Of a DNA stretch of 64,000 nucleotides, positions 37,975 through 48,289 are shown piece by piece. A program made the translations under genes and the position numbers. The first letter of the stretch is position 1. Each line of letters starts with the position of its first letter. The notes beneath the pieces were generated by a model. It was not told where the DNA came from, did not search any database, and saw only the letters and a program-made list of their open reading frames with translations. Source of the DNA: Pelodera strongyloides (lineage: Eukaryota; Nematoda; Chromadorea; Rhabditida; Rhabditidae); assembly GCA_036852015.1 (NCBI GenBank), contig JAANDG010000198.1, forward strand, positions 1 to 64,000. Direction: 5' to 3'.

Positions 37975-38599
37975 TAAAAAATTCTGAAATTCATTAATAA
38001 TGTTGATTATGTATCAAAGATTAAACCTAGAGTTTTAAGCTAATTTACAACTGAAAGACGGTTTTGGAAATCTCTGTGAATTATCACAGGGAAAAAGTGC
38101 AGTTTGCGACCCGAAATAACTTAAAAGCCTATGACAAAGAACCATTACAGTATGAAACTAATTCAACATTAGAAAACATATTGAATATAATGCATTGCTA
38201 GTTGGCAACTAAAATAAATAACGTTTTTATATTAACGTGCGTGTCCAAAATGGATCCTTGGTTATAGTTACGCTCATTGCTATAAATAACAATCGTTGCC
38301 TGAATAAATACGCATGCAAATTTAAGTGTTATGTACCATATACAGCCTACGGACCACAGTGGACATTCGCGTGCATCAACGGACACACAGTAACAGCACA
38401 TGACACTCACTAAATACACAACAGTGTACACCCGCGGTAGAGCAATTCTAAATTTTCGGGTTGCTCTTCTTGAATATACGAGGGGTTCAATTGTGTTATA
38501 TGGTGTCCGTGAGTGTTTTCCACAGTGGCTCCTGGTCAGATGGTGTCATATTCAGATACCTTCGTGGTGTTGTCCCATCGAAACTAGTGCATATGTTTG

Positions 38600-38791
38600 T
38601 TAATCTAACAGCATTTCATTAACTGGTGCAATGAGATTGTCCGTGTAGCACATTTCACATATTTGATCAGCGTACGCGGCATTACAAATGACAGAGCGTT
38701 CGATAATTCGTGGACTTGTGCAAAGCTCCATCTCTCCCGTCTTTTTGTAGTGCTTGAAACGGCCGACCGAACCGAAACTGAAAAAAGCCAT
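38600..38791 (-). CDS. Possible 63-aa cysteine-containing protein or last exon, unknown
   Basis: An open frame from ATG at 38791 to TAA at 38600. It begins MAFFSFGSVGRFKHYKKTGE and continues MELCTSPRIIERSVICN, then CEMCYTDNL. The composition (GC-richer codons, CxxC, charged residues) looks more coding-like than its surroundings. A TTTTTCAG sits just inside the ORF start, so this could instead be a terminal exon read from TTTCGGTTC. No upstream exon or family was identified. Could also be a remnant of an old element. Confidence 0.35.
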   Translation of the reverse strand: MAFFSFGSVGRFKHYKKTGEMELCTSPRIIERSVICNAAYADQICEMCYTDNLIAPVNEMLLD

Positions 38792-39005
38792 ATTTACCAA
38801 GTTACAGGGATATTTATCTTTGACATATATGCTGCTGCCTAAGGACTGGAATCTGAACCTACTTTCCTAGGCGGAGACCGCATCTCGACTTTAACCTTTA
38901 GTGTGCGGCTAAAGGATAGCACACATACTTTGCGCCAGGTACAAGTATTTTTCCTTTACGGTTTCTCACTATTCACAGGAATGACATAATTTGAGCTTGC
39001 GCTTC

Positions 39006-39124
39006 GCTTCCTGTGTCAGCACATAATTGGAAGCTATCATCTGGCTACAAGCTGGCGCACGCCTTCTGTGTCAAGCAGTCGCTCACGTTGGCGGCCATCA
39101 GTCGGCTACAAGATGGCGCACAAA
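39006..39124 (+). repeat. Degenerate 61-bp tandem duplication
   Basis: CTTCCTGTGTCAGCA...GGCTACAAGCTGGCGCAC is followed by CTTCTGTGTCAAGCA...GGCTACAAGATGGCGCAC, then a partial third unit (GGCTGCGTCAAACTGTCACT). Confidence 0.75.
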
Positions 39125-39315
39125 AGGCTGCGTCAAACTGTCACTCACTTGAATTGCTCTCCGTCTCTGCTTCTTGGAGCCGAAAATGCTCTCATGCCAA
39201 AATCGAGGAATTCAATGTCAGCTTCGACTGTTTGGTTGATCAGATCAGCGTATCTAAATGTTGAGTTCATCAAGACCATGTCTCGTGGTTTGTGTACCGT
39301 ACACTGGACAACTCT

Positions 39316-39490
39316 CTCAGGCGCGCAGCGCGGAAATGCGTAACCGCGTCCGCGGAAAAGAAATGCCTTTTTAACATGCTAAAGGCGAAGACGCAGAAAA
39401 GAGGTTCCTCTGTGTCTCGAATTTTTCAATGCAAGTTTGCAATCTTTTCCGCGGACGCGGCTACGCATTTCCGCGCTGCGCGCCTGAGGA
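39316..39490. mobile_element. GC-rich inverted repeat (about 43-bp arms)
   Basis: CAGGCGCGCAGCGCGGAAAT at the left is mirrored by ATTTCCGCGCTGCGCGCCTG at the right. The pairing continues through GCGTAACCGCGTCCGCGGAAAA-type sequence. The interior is about 85 bp. A lone arm (TCAGGCGCGCAGCGCGCAAA) occurs near 12769. Confidence 0.8.
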
Positions 39491-39639
39491 CCGGAGTGTC
39501 ATTGTATGTGTTCCATTCTGTGCCGAGAATGCCACAGAAATGTGCACATTTCGCATGGGAACGTGCATGTACATAGTTACTCACAATACGTTTCACAAAC
39601 GTTTTAAGTGTATGCAGAAACGAACTAAATTATTGCTCT

Positions 39640-39810
39640 TTAAAGCGGTTTTTGAAACGCATCGAGTACTCCCTGCTTTCCTATGCTTCACGTGCAAATG
39701 AGCAAAAATTTGAATAAAAAATAGACCCCAATAGACCCCTTTTAGCATAACTGCATAAGAATGCTGATATTTGAGATGCGTTGCAAAAACCTGCTGGCAT
39801 TTCGCTTTAA
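39640..39810. mobile_element. TTAA inverted-repeat element, family A (left arm shortened)
   Basis: The left end reads TTAAAGCGGTTTTTGAAACG, lacking about 13 bp of the usual arm. The right end is GCATTTCGCTTTAA. The interior matches family A copies. Confidence 0.85.
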
Positions 39811-40010
39811 GATCAGCATCCAATGACTACACTACTGCCCTGTTCTAATAAATATAGCAGGAAAATATACGTCCACCGAGGGCCGAGGCACACTTTCCCA
39901 CTTTGGTGTGGTACCCACTCATGGGTGCGTATCTTTTTGTGATATAAGTGAGCGGCACACACGCCATGCATAGTTCCACCCTGAGACATCAATACAAAGT
40001 TTTCCCCCGC

Positions 40011-43000
40011 TCACCCTCTCTGATCCCGTAGACCGTGAAGCACCATTTGATTTAAACTGTAAATATCAACGTGATCATAGCCGCCGTGGAACTCGACACT
40101 TGTAACACAGGGAAGCTCGCTTAGGTACTTCTGCATGATTGTTGACACGTTCTTGAACGTCTCCGTTTCACTGTAAGAAGATAATTTAATTTTCTTATTA
40201 GAAATACAAGCGACTATTATTTTCCATATGTGCGTTTGTATGTCCATAAATAATAACCAGGTTCTTAAATTTCTACTGTCTAAATTTCGCTGTAACTGGG
40301 AAGGGTACTGTGGCGCAGCTCTAGGTTTAGTCAGCAAATTCGCAAACCCGTCAACATCATCACATAGACGGACAGACGTACGACTGTATGATGAAAACTG
40401 ACTTATTGGTTGCATTTGATCTCTCCTCGTAGTATTCCATGCAAAGACAGAAATTCGTCGGAATATGGGCCATTTCACACGTTCTATTCCATTCAGCTTG
40501 TTCGCTGAGAAGAGAAACACCCCACTCGGCTGAAATTTGAATTTATTGATTATTGATTAAAGTAATTTAGCCATTGATATGCATTTTGAGTGAAGCCCCT
40601 CGAACGACACAAGAAAGAAAATGACTTTAAAAAACTAATGGAATCGAAATAATAAACTGAATAACAATTTTTACCTTGCCCAAGAAAAGTAGTACGTAAA
40701 AAAATGTTTATGAAGTTGTAAAGGTAGTAAGCAAGTAAGCTGATTCTTATTTTATGTGTTTGTTTGCATGTAGTATGTTGTCCTTCTACCAATAAATTAT
40801 TATAATAAGGTATTGGATCAGTACTTTACAATGCTATAAAGTAAAAGTGGAAGTAAATGAATTCTAAATATGAATCAACAAAAAGAGTTAGTGTTGCATA
40901 AACTCACGTGGATTAGTATCTTTATTGGGTCCGAGGGCGATTTCGCGCAACATTTTGTGAACATCATAATTGCTGATTAACCTGAAAATTGTGGCGATAA
41001 AACATTAAATATTTGGAGTTTCAAAATCTATATACTACATATTAAATTTCAGCCAAGAATTCGTTGGCAATACTCCAAAAGCCATCAAAATCACGAAGCA
41101 TTTTTTGTATGAATGAGAGAGTGATAACCTGAGTTTTCTAGTCTTTGCTAGACTTTGCTTTTACCAGCTATATATAAAAAAAACCCAGAAACCGCATTAC
41201 TTACCTATTGGCATTTAGGCGTAGATTGTAGAATTTCCCAATGTTAACTTTTCGATATTTCTCTGGTAAATGAATAGCGAAGAACGGATTGCGTTCTTCA
41301 ACTCGACCCGTGAACGTTTTCTGGAAAAAAAATTATCCATGTGACTGCTCTAGAAACTAGAATACGTCGGAGAAGTCTATGCGACACGGTGCCGGTGCGG
41401 CTCACCGCAATATGTTGGCCGCACGCGCGCAGGGAACTGTGATTTCTCACAATTCGACTTTGTCTTATCAGATATGCACATCACTATAGGTCCAATATAG
41501 TATATTCATAGAACCAGGAACAAATAATTACGGTAGAACAAGTAATACCTTAATTTCGTTAATTCTGTTTCCGTGATCTCCCATTATGACGAGTGCCGTG
41601 TTATCAGCAATGCCATTTTCGAAGAAACGCTCCAATGTTACCCTAGAGGAAGATTGAAGTACAAATTTGCTTTTTCTGGCTTACATTACCTGATTGCACT
41701 CAGTTAGCTCCCAAAAAAAAACTTCCTTTGTATTGGACTTGCGAGCCTATTTTATGCCGTTGAAATACAACGATTGTTCAGAGTAAACCCATAGTGTTAG
41801 GTGGCAGTTCTTCAGTGGCCGTATGCACGAATACCGGGAATATGTTCCCAGTGGGAGGTGAGAGAAAGAGAGGGATCACACGAATCAGAGACACGTAGAG
41901 ACAAATTCTCCCATCCGGGGAGGTTCCCACTGTTCGTGCATATGGCCACAGGTCTTCAGTTTTTTTTTTAATAAATTTTCTGCCCAAAATAATACCGCAA
42001 ATGATGATCCATGGCTCCGATATAACTGGGATCGTCATGTGTTAGCGCAGTGAGGAAATTGAACGAAAAGTGACAATAATCCTTGAATAATTTGGAGAAT
42101 TCGAACATATTTGAGAGGTATTCGACGTGAGTTATCTGAATATATATACAATTAGTTCACTCATTATAATTATAAATTCATTTAGAGCAATCCGGCTACT
42201 TGGGCATGAATGTGTCACATTTGAACGCGAAAGCTTCCGTGGTTACCTCTCAAAAAGGATGGGTGCGCGGTACGCGTGCCAGGCGTGCGCGACACGAGCA
42301 CATTTCCTGACCGCAATCAATGGTCAAAAATTTGAAATTAAAGCTGGCAACGTTAGAACTTATAGGTAGATAAAATGTTAACAAATGCTAACCGCTCCAT
42401 CCTTCATACATTGGCCACTTGTGACAGGCGTCACTCGATGCTTATTATTATAAACATGATAGGGTCTCAGGTAGAAATCAGTGGGCTTTTTGGCGAAACC
42501 CTAAAATAAGATTTTTAAAAAAATAGTAAAAACATATTTGGGGCAGGACAAATGACTTACTGTGTCAAAAGAAGCAGCCATAATTATTGTAAAGTATGTT
42601 CTCTTATTTTAATAGTAATAAATAATAAATCAAACTAGTTAACCTGAAAAGTGTGATTTGGGTAGTGGAATAAGCCACGCGTGGGATCCATTATGTCATC
42701 ATTTAGCATTGTGGCGCAACCGCGTTCTAAATGACAGAAATCATATGGTAAGTTAGTAAACATCACAACGTTGTAAAACAAAACAAAAAACGTACAATCC
42801 AAGGTACTGGAAATTCAATCAGGTTATTTGAATTATGCGGTAACCACTACGGTACCGAAAACAAACTTGCAATTAGTTCTGCGAATTGCAAGCGCTTTGC
42901 CGGCAGCACACATGGGGCTCCCCTCTCCCCTTGGAGGGGGGGGGGTATTTTCTTATTACTTAGAAATTAGAATATTCAACCTTTCATAATGTCCCAGATG

Positions 43001-46000
43001 AATTTGACATCTTCCAACACGACGAATTGATCTTCTGGGTCCGCGTTGTTTGGATCGGTTTGGACTGGACGACCGGCCAATACGGGGAGAAGATTCACGG
43101 CAGAGTTATCGCCGACCCAAAAACAGATAACTCTTAAATACATAAGCACGTTGAATTTTCTCGGACCACAGACTACAAAGAAGCTGTAGTGCAAAATCTT
43201 TTCTGAAAATATGCAATATGCTCTAAATTTGTAGTAGAGATCAAACATCAGTACTGGGAAAGGCATAGACTTGAAGTATAAGCGCATACTGACTACATAC
43301 TGATTTCTACAAAAGCAAGACCCCAGATTCAGATTCTTCCTCTTTCTGTCCATAAAAACGGTAGGCATTCTAATGGTCCGCCTACAGTACGGAAATCACC
43401 GCGTCTACTTCACTCACCTTGTTGTACATGTTCATCGTGACGAAATTCTGTTTTCGCATGAACTCCGTCGTTTCGGGCATATGACGAAGAAATTGGTTGA
43501 GAGAAGTTGAATCGAGCACCAGAATCGCTAGGGAGGGGTTCATCTGGAGAGATGTCTTTTCTGTGCACTCGTTAAAAATAAGAACCCAAATAAAGGACAC
43601 TCAAATTCTATTTTTTAATAATGGCTCAAAACAACAATGAAGTTTTCTTTCAATATTCTTTCAATCCGATTCAAAAAGAAAATGAATTGTTCTTCTAAGT
43701 AAGAAACTACAGAAGAAAATGGTACCTACCGGATCGGCAGCCGCAAATTCTGTTGCTTTTTGCTGTGGCGGATCTTCAAGCGCGAAGCGTTGCTGCTCCT
43801 TTCTCACCTAAAAGAACGCAGGTCAGATACTATTTTGATGACCTCTATGACCCATACACATTGCTCATTATTAGTAAAATCTTTGGTATCCCTTTAAATT
43901 GTATTCCAAGATCTTCAAGAAAATGACTCATACAGTGTAAGTTTTATTATTATGTACGTCACCTAGCACCGAACCGTCCTAAATCATAAATTTCTACGAA
44001 ATTACAAGAGGAGTTTGCTAGAAACATTTGTTTCCTTGTTTTTATCACGCAGTGGGATATGTCAGTATACCTTGGGATAGACTCCAGCATAATTGACAAA
44101 TGCCTTCTCGTAAATTTTCTCTCCATTAACCCTCGGTTTTCCATTCACATATGCGTAGGTGGTTTGATTGAAGCATTGAACCACAAACTGGTCGTGCGGA
44201 ATAAATGTGGGCACGTTATAGGGAACCTGAATTTGAAATACTGTAACTGACAGACGCAATTGGCCAAATGGCGTAAATACGGCGCAGCCGTAGGACACAC
44301 TGTGTAAGTTCGACTGTGTTCTTTTCCCGCTCATGGCGCGCGGCACAACTGCGGAGTTTGGCGCGGCACAACTGCGGCGTTTGGCGCGGCACAACTGCGG
44401 CGTTTGGCGCGGCACAACTGCGGAGTTTGGCGCGGCACAACTATGGAGTTTGGCGCGGCACAACTGCGGAGTTTGACAGTGAATATTTCAAGAACATAGA
44501 ATCAGATAAGACCTCGAACTCGTCTCCGAGTGTATATTCCGTGATATTTGGGTGAAGTGCTCCAGAAAGTGGACGAACAGAGCACCTGAACAAGAAGAAA
44601 ACAATACTACAACGAACAACGGAACAATACTGGATATAGGATATAGTATTTACTGGATATAGTATTTTAGTGCTTGGTTTTCTAACCCTACGCATACTTA
44701 CATAGCAGACTAAAAAATAAATAAAACTAACTTAAACTCTGGCACTTGATTTCTCTTCCATATTTCCAGTTCGGTTGTTATTAATAAACGGCCATCATCC
44801 AGAAGATTAGCCAAATTCGGCATATCAGAATTACAATGAATTGATCTAAAAAAACTTCTTAGTTCACGACGATATGGAGAGTGTCGTCACTTATGTCCAT
44901 GATGCTTAGCTTCTGAATAATCTTGTCCCAAGGCAAATCCTATTTCATCAATCTTTTCAAAGGCCAAATAAGTTATACACATAGTCTCGCTAGTAGCTAG
45001 ACTTCCTCGCCTATAGTAGTTTATTTAATAAAACGACCCAAGGACATCCCCTACGCGTCCATACATCCCTAAACAGAGCCGGTATCCGTAATATTCCGAC
45101 GCGACTAGTGCATTGCATAGCACCGGTCAAAGTTTAGCGTTGTATGAGTATGAACCCGTCGCTAAACCAGGATGCCTATGCTCGTGATTTTTACGGATGC
45201 CCATGTTCCTATTATACCTTGGCTGGATAAAACCTTTTTCTCGAACAACCTTTGTCTAACAGGTTGCTGGCCCAAGCTGAAAAATATTGCGTACACACAT
45301 CAAACTTTTAACTTAGTGTGTAGTAAAATAAAGTATATCACCTGTAATAAGTAACGAATGGCTCTATTTCTTTCTCAGCCGGTGATAACAATGGCCATAA
45401 ACATCCATTTTGTGTGATTTCCAAATACTTTACTAAAAATAAGTTTTTTTAGCAATTGAAGGTTTAAAAGGTCAGCCCATTGGACGACCACATCGAGACC
45501 ATGTGTTGACCAGTTGATGACGGTTTTCAAGAAACATTGGTAACGATTTGGTCACCAAATTGTACGATTTGGTAACCGGGAGCCGTCGCTAAATGGTTCC
45601 CTCCATTTTGCATACATTACAGCCTTTCTTGAGAAAACCATGTCCTTTCTCAAAAATCAAATGTTCAGAATTTTCTTTTCCCCTGAGGTGAAAGCGGCTT
45701 AGAAACGTGGGAATAAGGTCAACAGCCTCCCAAAATACGCCATTACAAAAGAATGGGCGGGAACGGTGTCTTTTTTGAATAAAGCGAATAAAATGATCCG
45801 GTTTTTTTGCGGATCCTGGTTTAATCACACAGACCTGTGAACTTGCACTAGGGAAATGGTCGATAGATCTGGGTGATACTTTGAGGAAGTTAGAGACAGA
45901 GTGGAACGCAATTTTTGTACTTTTTGACATTGATAGAAAGAAAAATATGCTCGGACTAGTAAAAAAAAAGGTTGCCCGGTTATCGTTAGTGAAAAAGATA

Positions 46001-48289
46001 ATCATTGTAGAAATAGGACGCAATATCAGAATACCTTAAAGGGAAATACCGGCCGGTCTTTGAAACGCATCGTGGACAACTGAATTCTTATGTACTTATG
46101 CTCGAATTTAGCTCGATTTTTTTATTCTAATCGATGTACATTTGCATAGGCTGCATAAGAATGCAGGTGTGTTTCAAAAACAGGCCAGTATTTCGTTTGG
46201 AAAAGTTTTGGAGAATTCGAATTGAAAACAACTTTCTGAGGAAGGGGGCTTGCCGCAAGAGACAATATCTAAGGTCTGTCTTAATTTAGCTCGTAGATCG
46301 TGGATCGTGCTGCTAGAAAAGTACACAAAATGTTGATAACTGCTTATTCACGTTCCCATCTAGTATTTCATGCTTTTCACATGTAGTTTTTTTCGCGCCT
46401 GTACAATATCCAAAAATCCATTAATTTTTTCTGTTCAACCATGTGGGAGAAATTCGAGAGAAAATAAGCATGATTAGATTTTTCGCAAAAAAAAGAAAAG
46501 AAACGGGATTCACACACAAAGCTTTTCACTTTTTTATCATTTGTGTTCGGAATTTCAGTTTTCGGTACAGGAACTATTAATTTTAGGGCTATGCTGGAGT
46601 AGATGATGGAAGACTATTAAAATATGATTCGAGCTTGATCATTCTAGGCTTAGAATCAGGCAATCAGGACCAAGGTTCACAATTATATGTGGTCGGGAGG
46701 GTTAAAAAATTGTTTGGGGCTTCAAAGATCTATGTGTATGTTTAGTTGCATACGGCATACCGTATACGTTGATGCGAACTCCTGAGAAGTAAACCAGAGG
46801 AATTAAAAATGTTTCCGACATTGCCGTTTAAAAATAATAGGTACAGCATTCGTAGAAATGAACAGAGAAGAGATAATTCAGAGACATAGAATTAAAGTGT
46901 AAACATGTAAACGTGAATAAGAGTAAATCATGATATGAGTGAAATATTATCAAGTAAATACATGGAATACATTTCATGAAGTTTCAGGGAATACATCAAA
47001 TAAGTTGCAAGTAAATGAGATACATAACTGGGGTTAAAGCGAAATGCCAGCTTCTTTGGAAAATTTGCATATTATAAGCAAATCCTATGTATCCTATGCT
47101 AATTTTGCGCGATCGTCCACGGCTATCGCGCAAAATTAGCATAGGATACATAAGATTTGCTTATCATATGCAAATTTTCCAAAGGAGCTGGCAGTTCGCT
47201 TTAAAGGAGGAGGCTCACGAGAATGAAGTGCTCAAATAGTTTCCTTTTATCGAAAGATGATGGTATTAAATTCAGAAAAACATGCTTTACAAAGCAAAAG
47301 CTTTTAATAGGAAGGAGTAAATCAATATGAAACTGAATTCTATAAAAATTTTGGATCGTAGTAAATAGTTGATTTCCATAGTGGGCATGCAAATTTTGTG
47401 CTGGCTTGCAAAATGACTTGTAAAGCCTGTCTTTCGGAATTTAACAGCATCATCTTTCGATAAAAGGAAACTATTTGAGCACTTCATTCCCGTGAGCCTC
47501 CTCCTTTAAAATAGACAAAATTAATAAATAAATAAGCAACTCACATGGAGGTTGCTGAAATATCTCCGTATAATCGTCCAGATTCTCGCCGGTTTTAAAA
47601 TAAGTCAACTCGTTTCGAAAACGATACATAAAAATTGTGAGGAAGAAAATCAGCAGAACGAGGCCCCATGCCTAAAATATAAGTAAATACAAATAACGCA
47701 AAATACGAGATAAATAAGTTATTTTATTTTTGACTATTCAATTTTTGGCGACAACACGTCGCTTTTGATGTTAGACTGTCAGACTGACGGAAAAAATTAC
47801 TACAACTTTCGCAGGAAATATCTGTGAACGACGAGAAGTTGCTGTTAAAAGCAAGTACTAATATCAAACAACTATACATTAAAAACCTTAAAGCGAAATA
47901 CCGGCCGGCTTTTGAAACACATCGCGGTCAAATGAACTCTTACTTATGCTAAATTACTCGAATTCAGCTCGATTTTTTATTCTAAGTTATGTTCATTTGC
48001 ATATGCTGCATAAGAATGCGGGTGTACTCGATGCGTTTCAAAAACCGGCCAGTATTTCGCTTTAAACAAAGTAAGGATAAAGTATTCAAAGACGTGTAGG
48101 GCATAGTAGCTACGCTACAACAGGATATGAATGGTTTATCGCGAGTTCAATACAACACGACACACGCAGGAAAAAGAGAACAATAAAAAACTTTCAACTA
48201 GTACTAAAACTAATTTCTTCAATCCTTACCAGTGCCAGTGTTCCCGTTGTTGGTTTATTTAAACTCTTCTTCTCATTATTATATACCAT
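40011..48289 (-). CDS. DUF229 family protein (sulfatase-like, type II membrane protein)
   Basis: Exons 5' to 3': 48230-48289, 47545-47671, 44732-44845, 44513-44585, 44071-44226, 43730-43807, 43418-43543, 42981-43116, 42644-42726, 42393-42500, 41996-42135, 41549-41642, 41205-41320, 40908-40981, 40382-40529, 40011-40170 (TGA). A 20-residue cytosolic start precedes a signal anchor ([18 protein letters not shown]). Family landmarks follow in order: [62 protein letters not shown] and [18 protein letters not shown]229 belongs to the alkaline phosphatase/sulfatase superfamily; its biochemical role is unknown. Phases close from 44845 to the stop. Two oddities: joining 47545 to 44845 is out of phase, so a small exon is probably missing, and the exon ending 43116 has GG instead of AG at its acceptor. 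GC-rich DNA at 48370-48460 is a promoter candidate. Confidence 0.92.
41813..41951. mobile_element. Small inverted-repeat element in a DUF229 intron, hAT-like ends
   Basis: The left end CAGTGGCCGTATGCACGAA is inverted at the right as TTCGTGCATATGGCCACAG; the arms extend about 27 bp to GGGAA/TTCCC. TTCTTCAG on the left and GTCTTCAG on the right resemble a 7-8 bp duplication. CAGTGGCC-type ends are common in hAT elements; this is inferred. Confidence 0.65.
44338..44475 (+). repeat. 23-bp tandem repeat, six copies, in a DUF229 intron
   Basis: Units start at 44338, 44361, 44384, 44407, 44430 and 44453, each beginning GCGCGGCACAACT. The repeat lies in intron 44227-44512. Because 23 is not a multiple of three the array cannot be in-frame coding, which supports the intron model. 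Confidence 0.95.
46036..46202. mobile_element. TTAA inverted-repeat element, family A, decayed right end
   Basis: Left TTAAAGGGAAATACCGGCCG. The right end reads GGCCAGTATTTCGTTTGGAA and has lost its TTAA. It lies in the large DUF229 intron. Confidence 0.85.
47034..47204. mobile_element. TTAA element, family B: near-perfect palindrome
   Basis: Arms of about 82 bp pair almost perfectly around a 7-bp centre (TCCACGG). The ends are TTAAAGCGAAATGCCAGC and its inverse. Its right TTAA is also the left TTAA of the next element. Confidence 0.92.
47201..47509. mobile_element. TTAA inverted-repeat element, family C, abutting family B
   Basis: Left TTAAAGGAGGAGGCTCACG; right CGTGAGCCTCCTCCTTTAA. Arms of about 85-90 bp (through CAAATAGTTTCCTTTTATCG) flank a unique 130-bp centre. 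It shares one TTAA with the palindrome at 47034-47204. Confidence 0.92.
47888..48065. mobile_element. TTAA inverted-repeat element, family A
   Basis: TTAAAGCGAAATACCGGCCG to GGCCAGTATTTCGCTTTAA; one of the best-preserved copies, in the first intron of the DUF229 gene. Confidence 0.93.

Noticed and set aside
39068..39576. Overlapping plus-strand ORFs
   Set aside because: They run through a degenerate tandem duplication and a GC-rich inverted repeat; there is no protein similarity.
42976..43368. Extension of the DUF229 exon upstream of the VGDN motif
   Set aside because: Family homology places the exon start exactly at 43116; the upstream open frame would insert an unrelated segment and has no in-phase acceptor.
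45589..46023. 144-codon minus-strand ORF
   Set aside because: No family, signal or splice logic could be seen, and it lies in the large DUF229 intron beside repeats. Kept only as a candidate source of the missing small exon.
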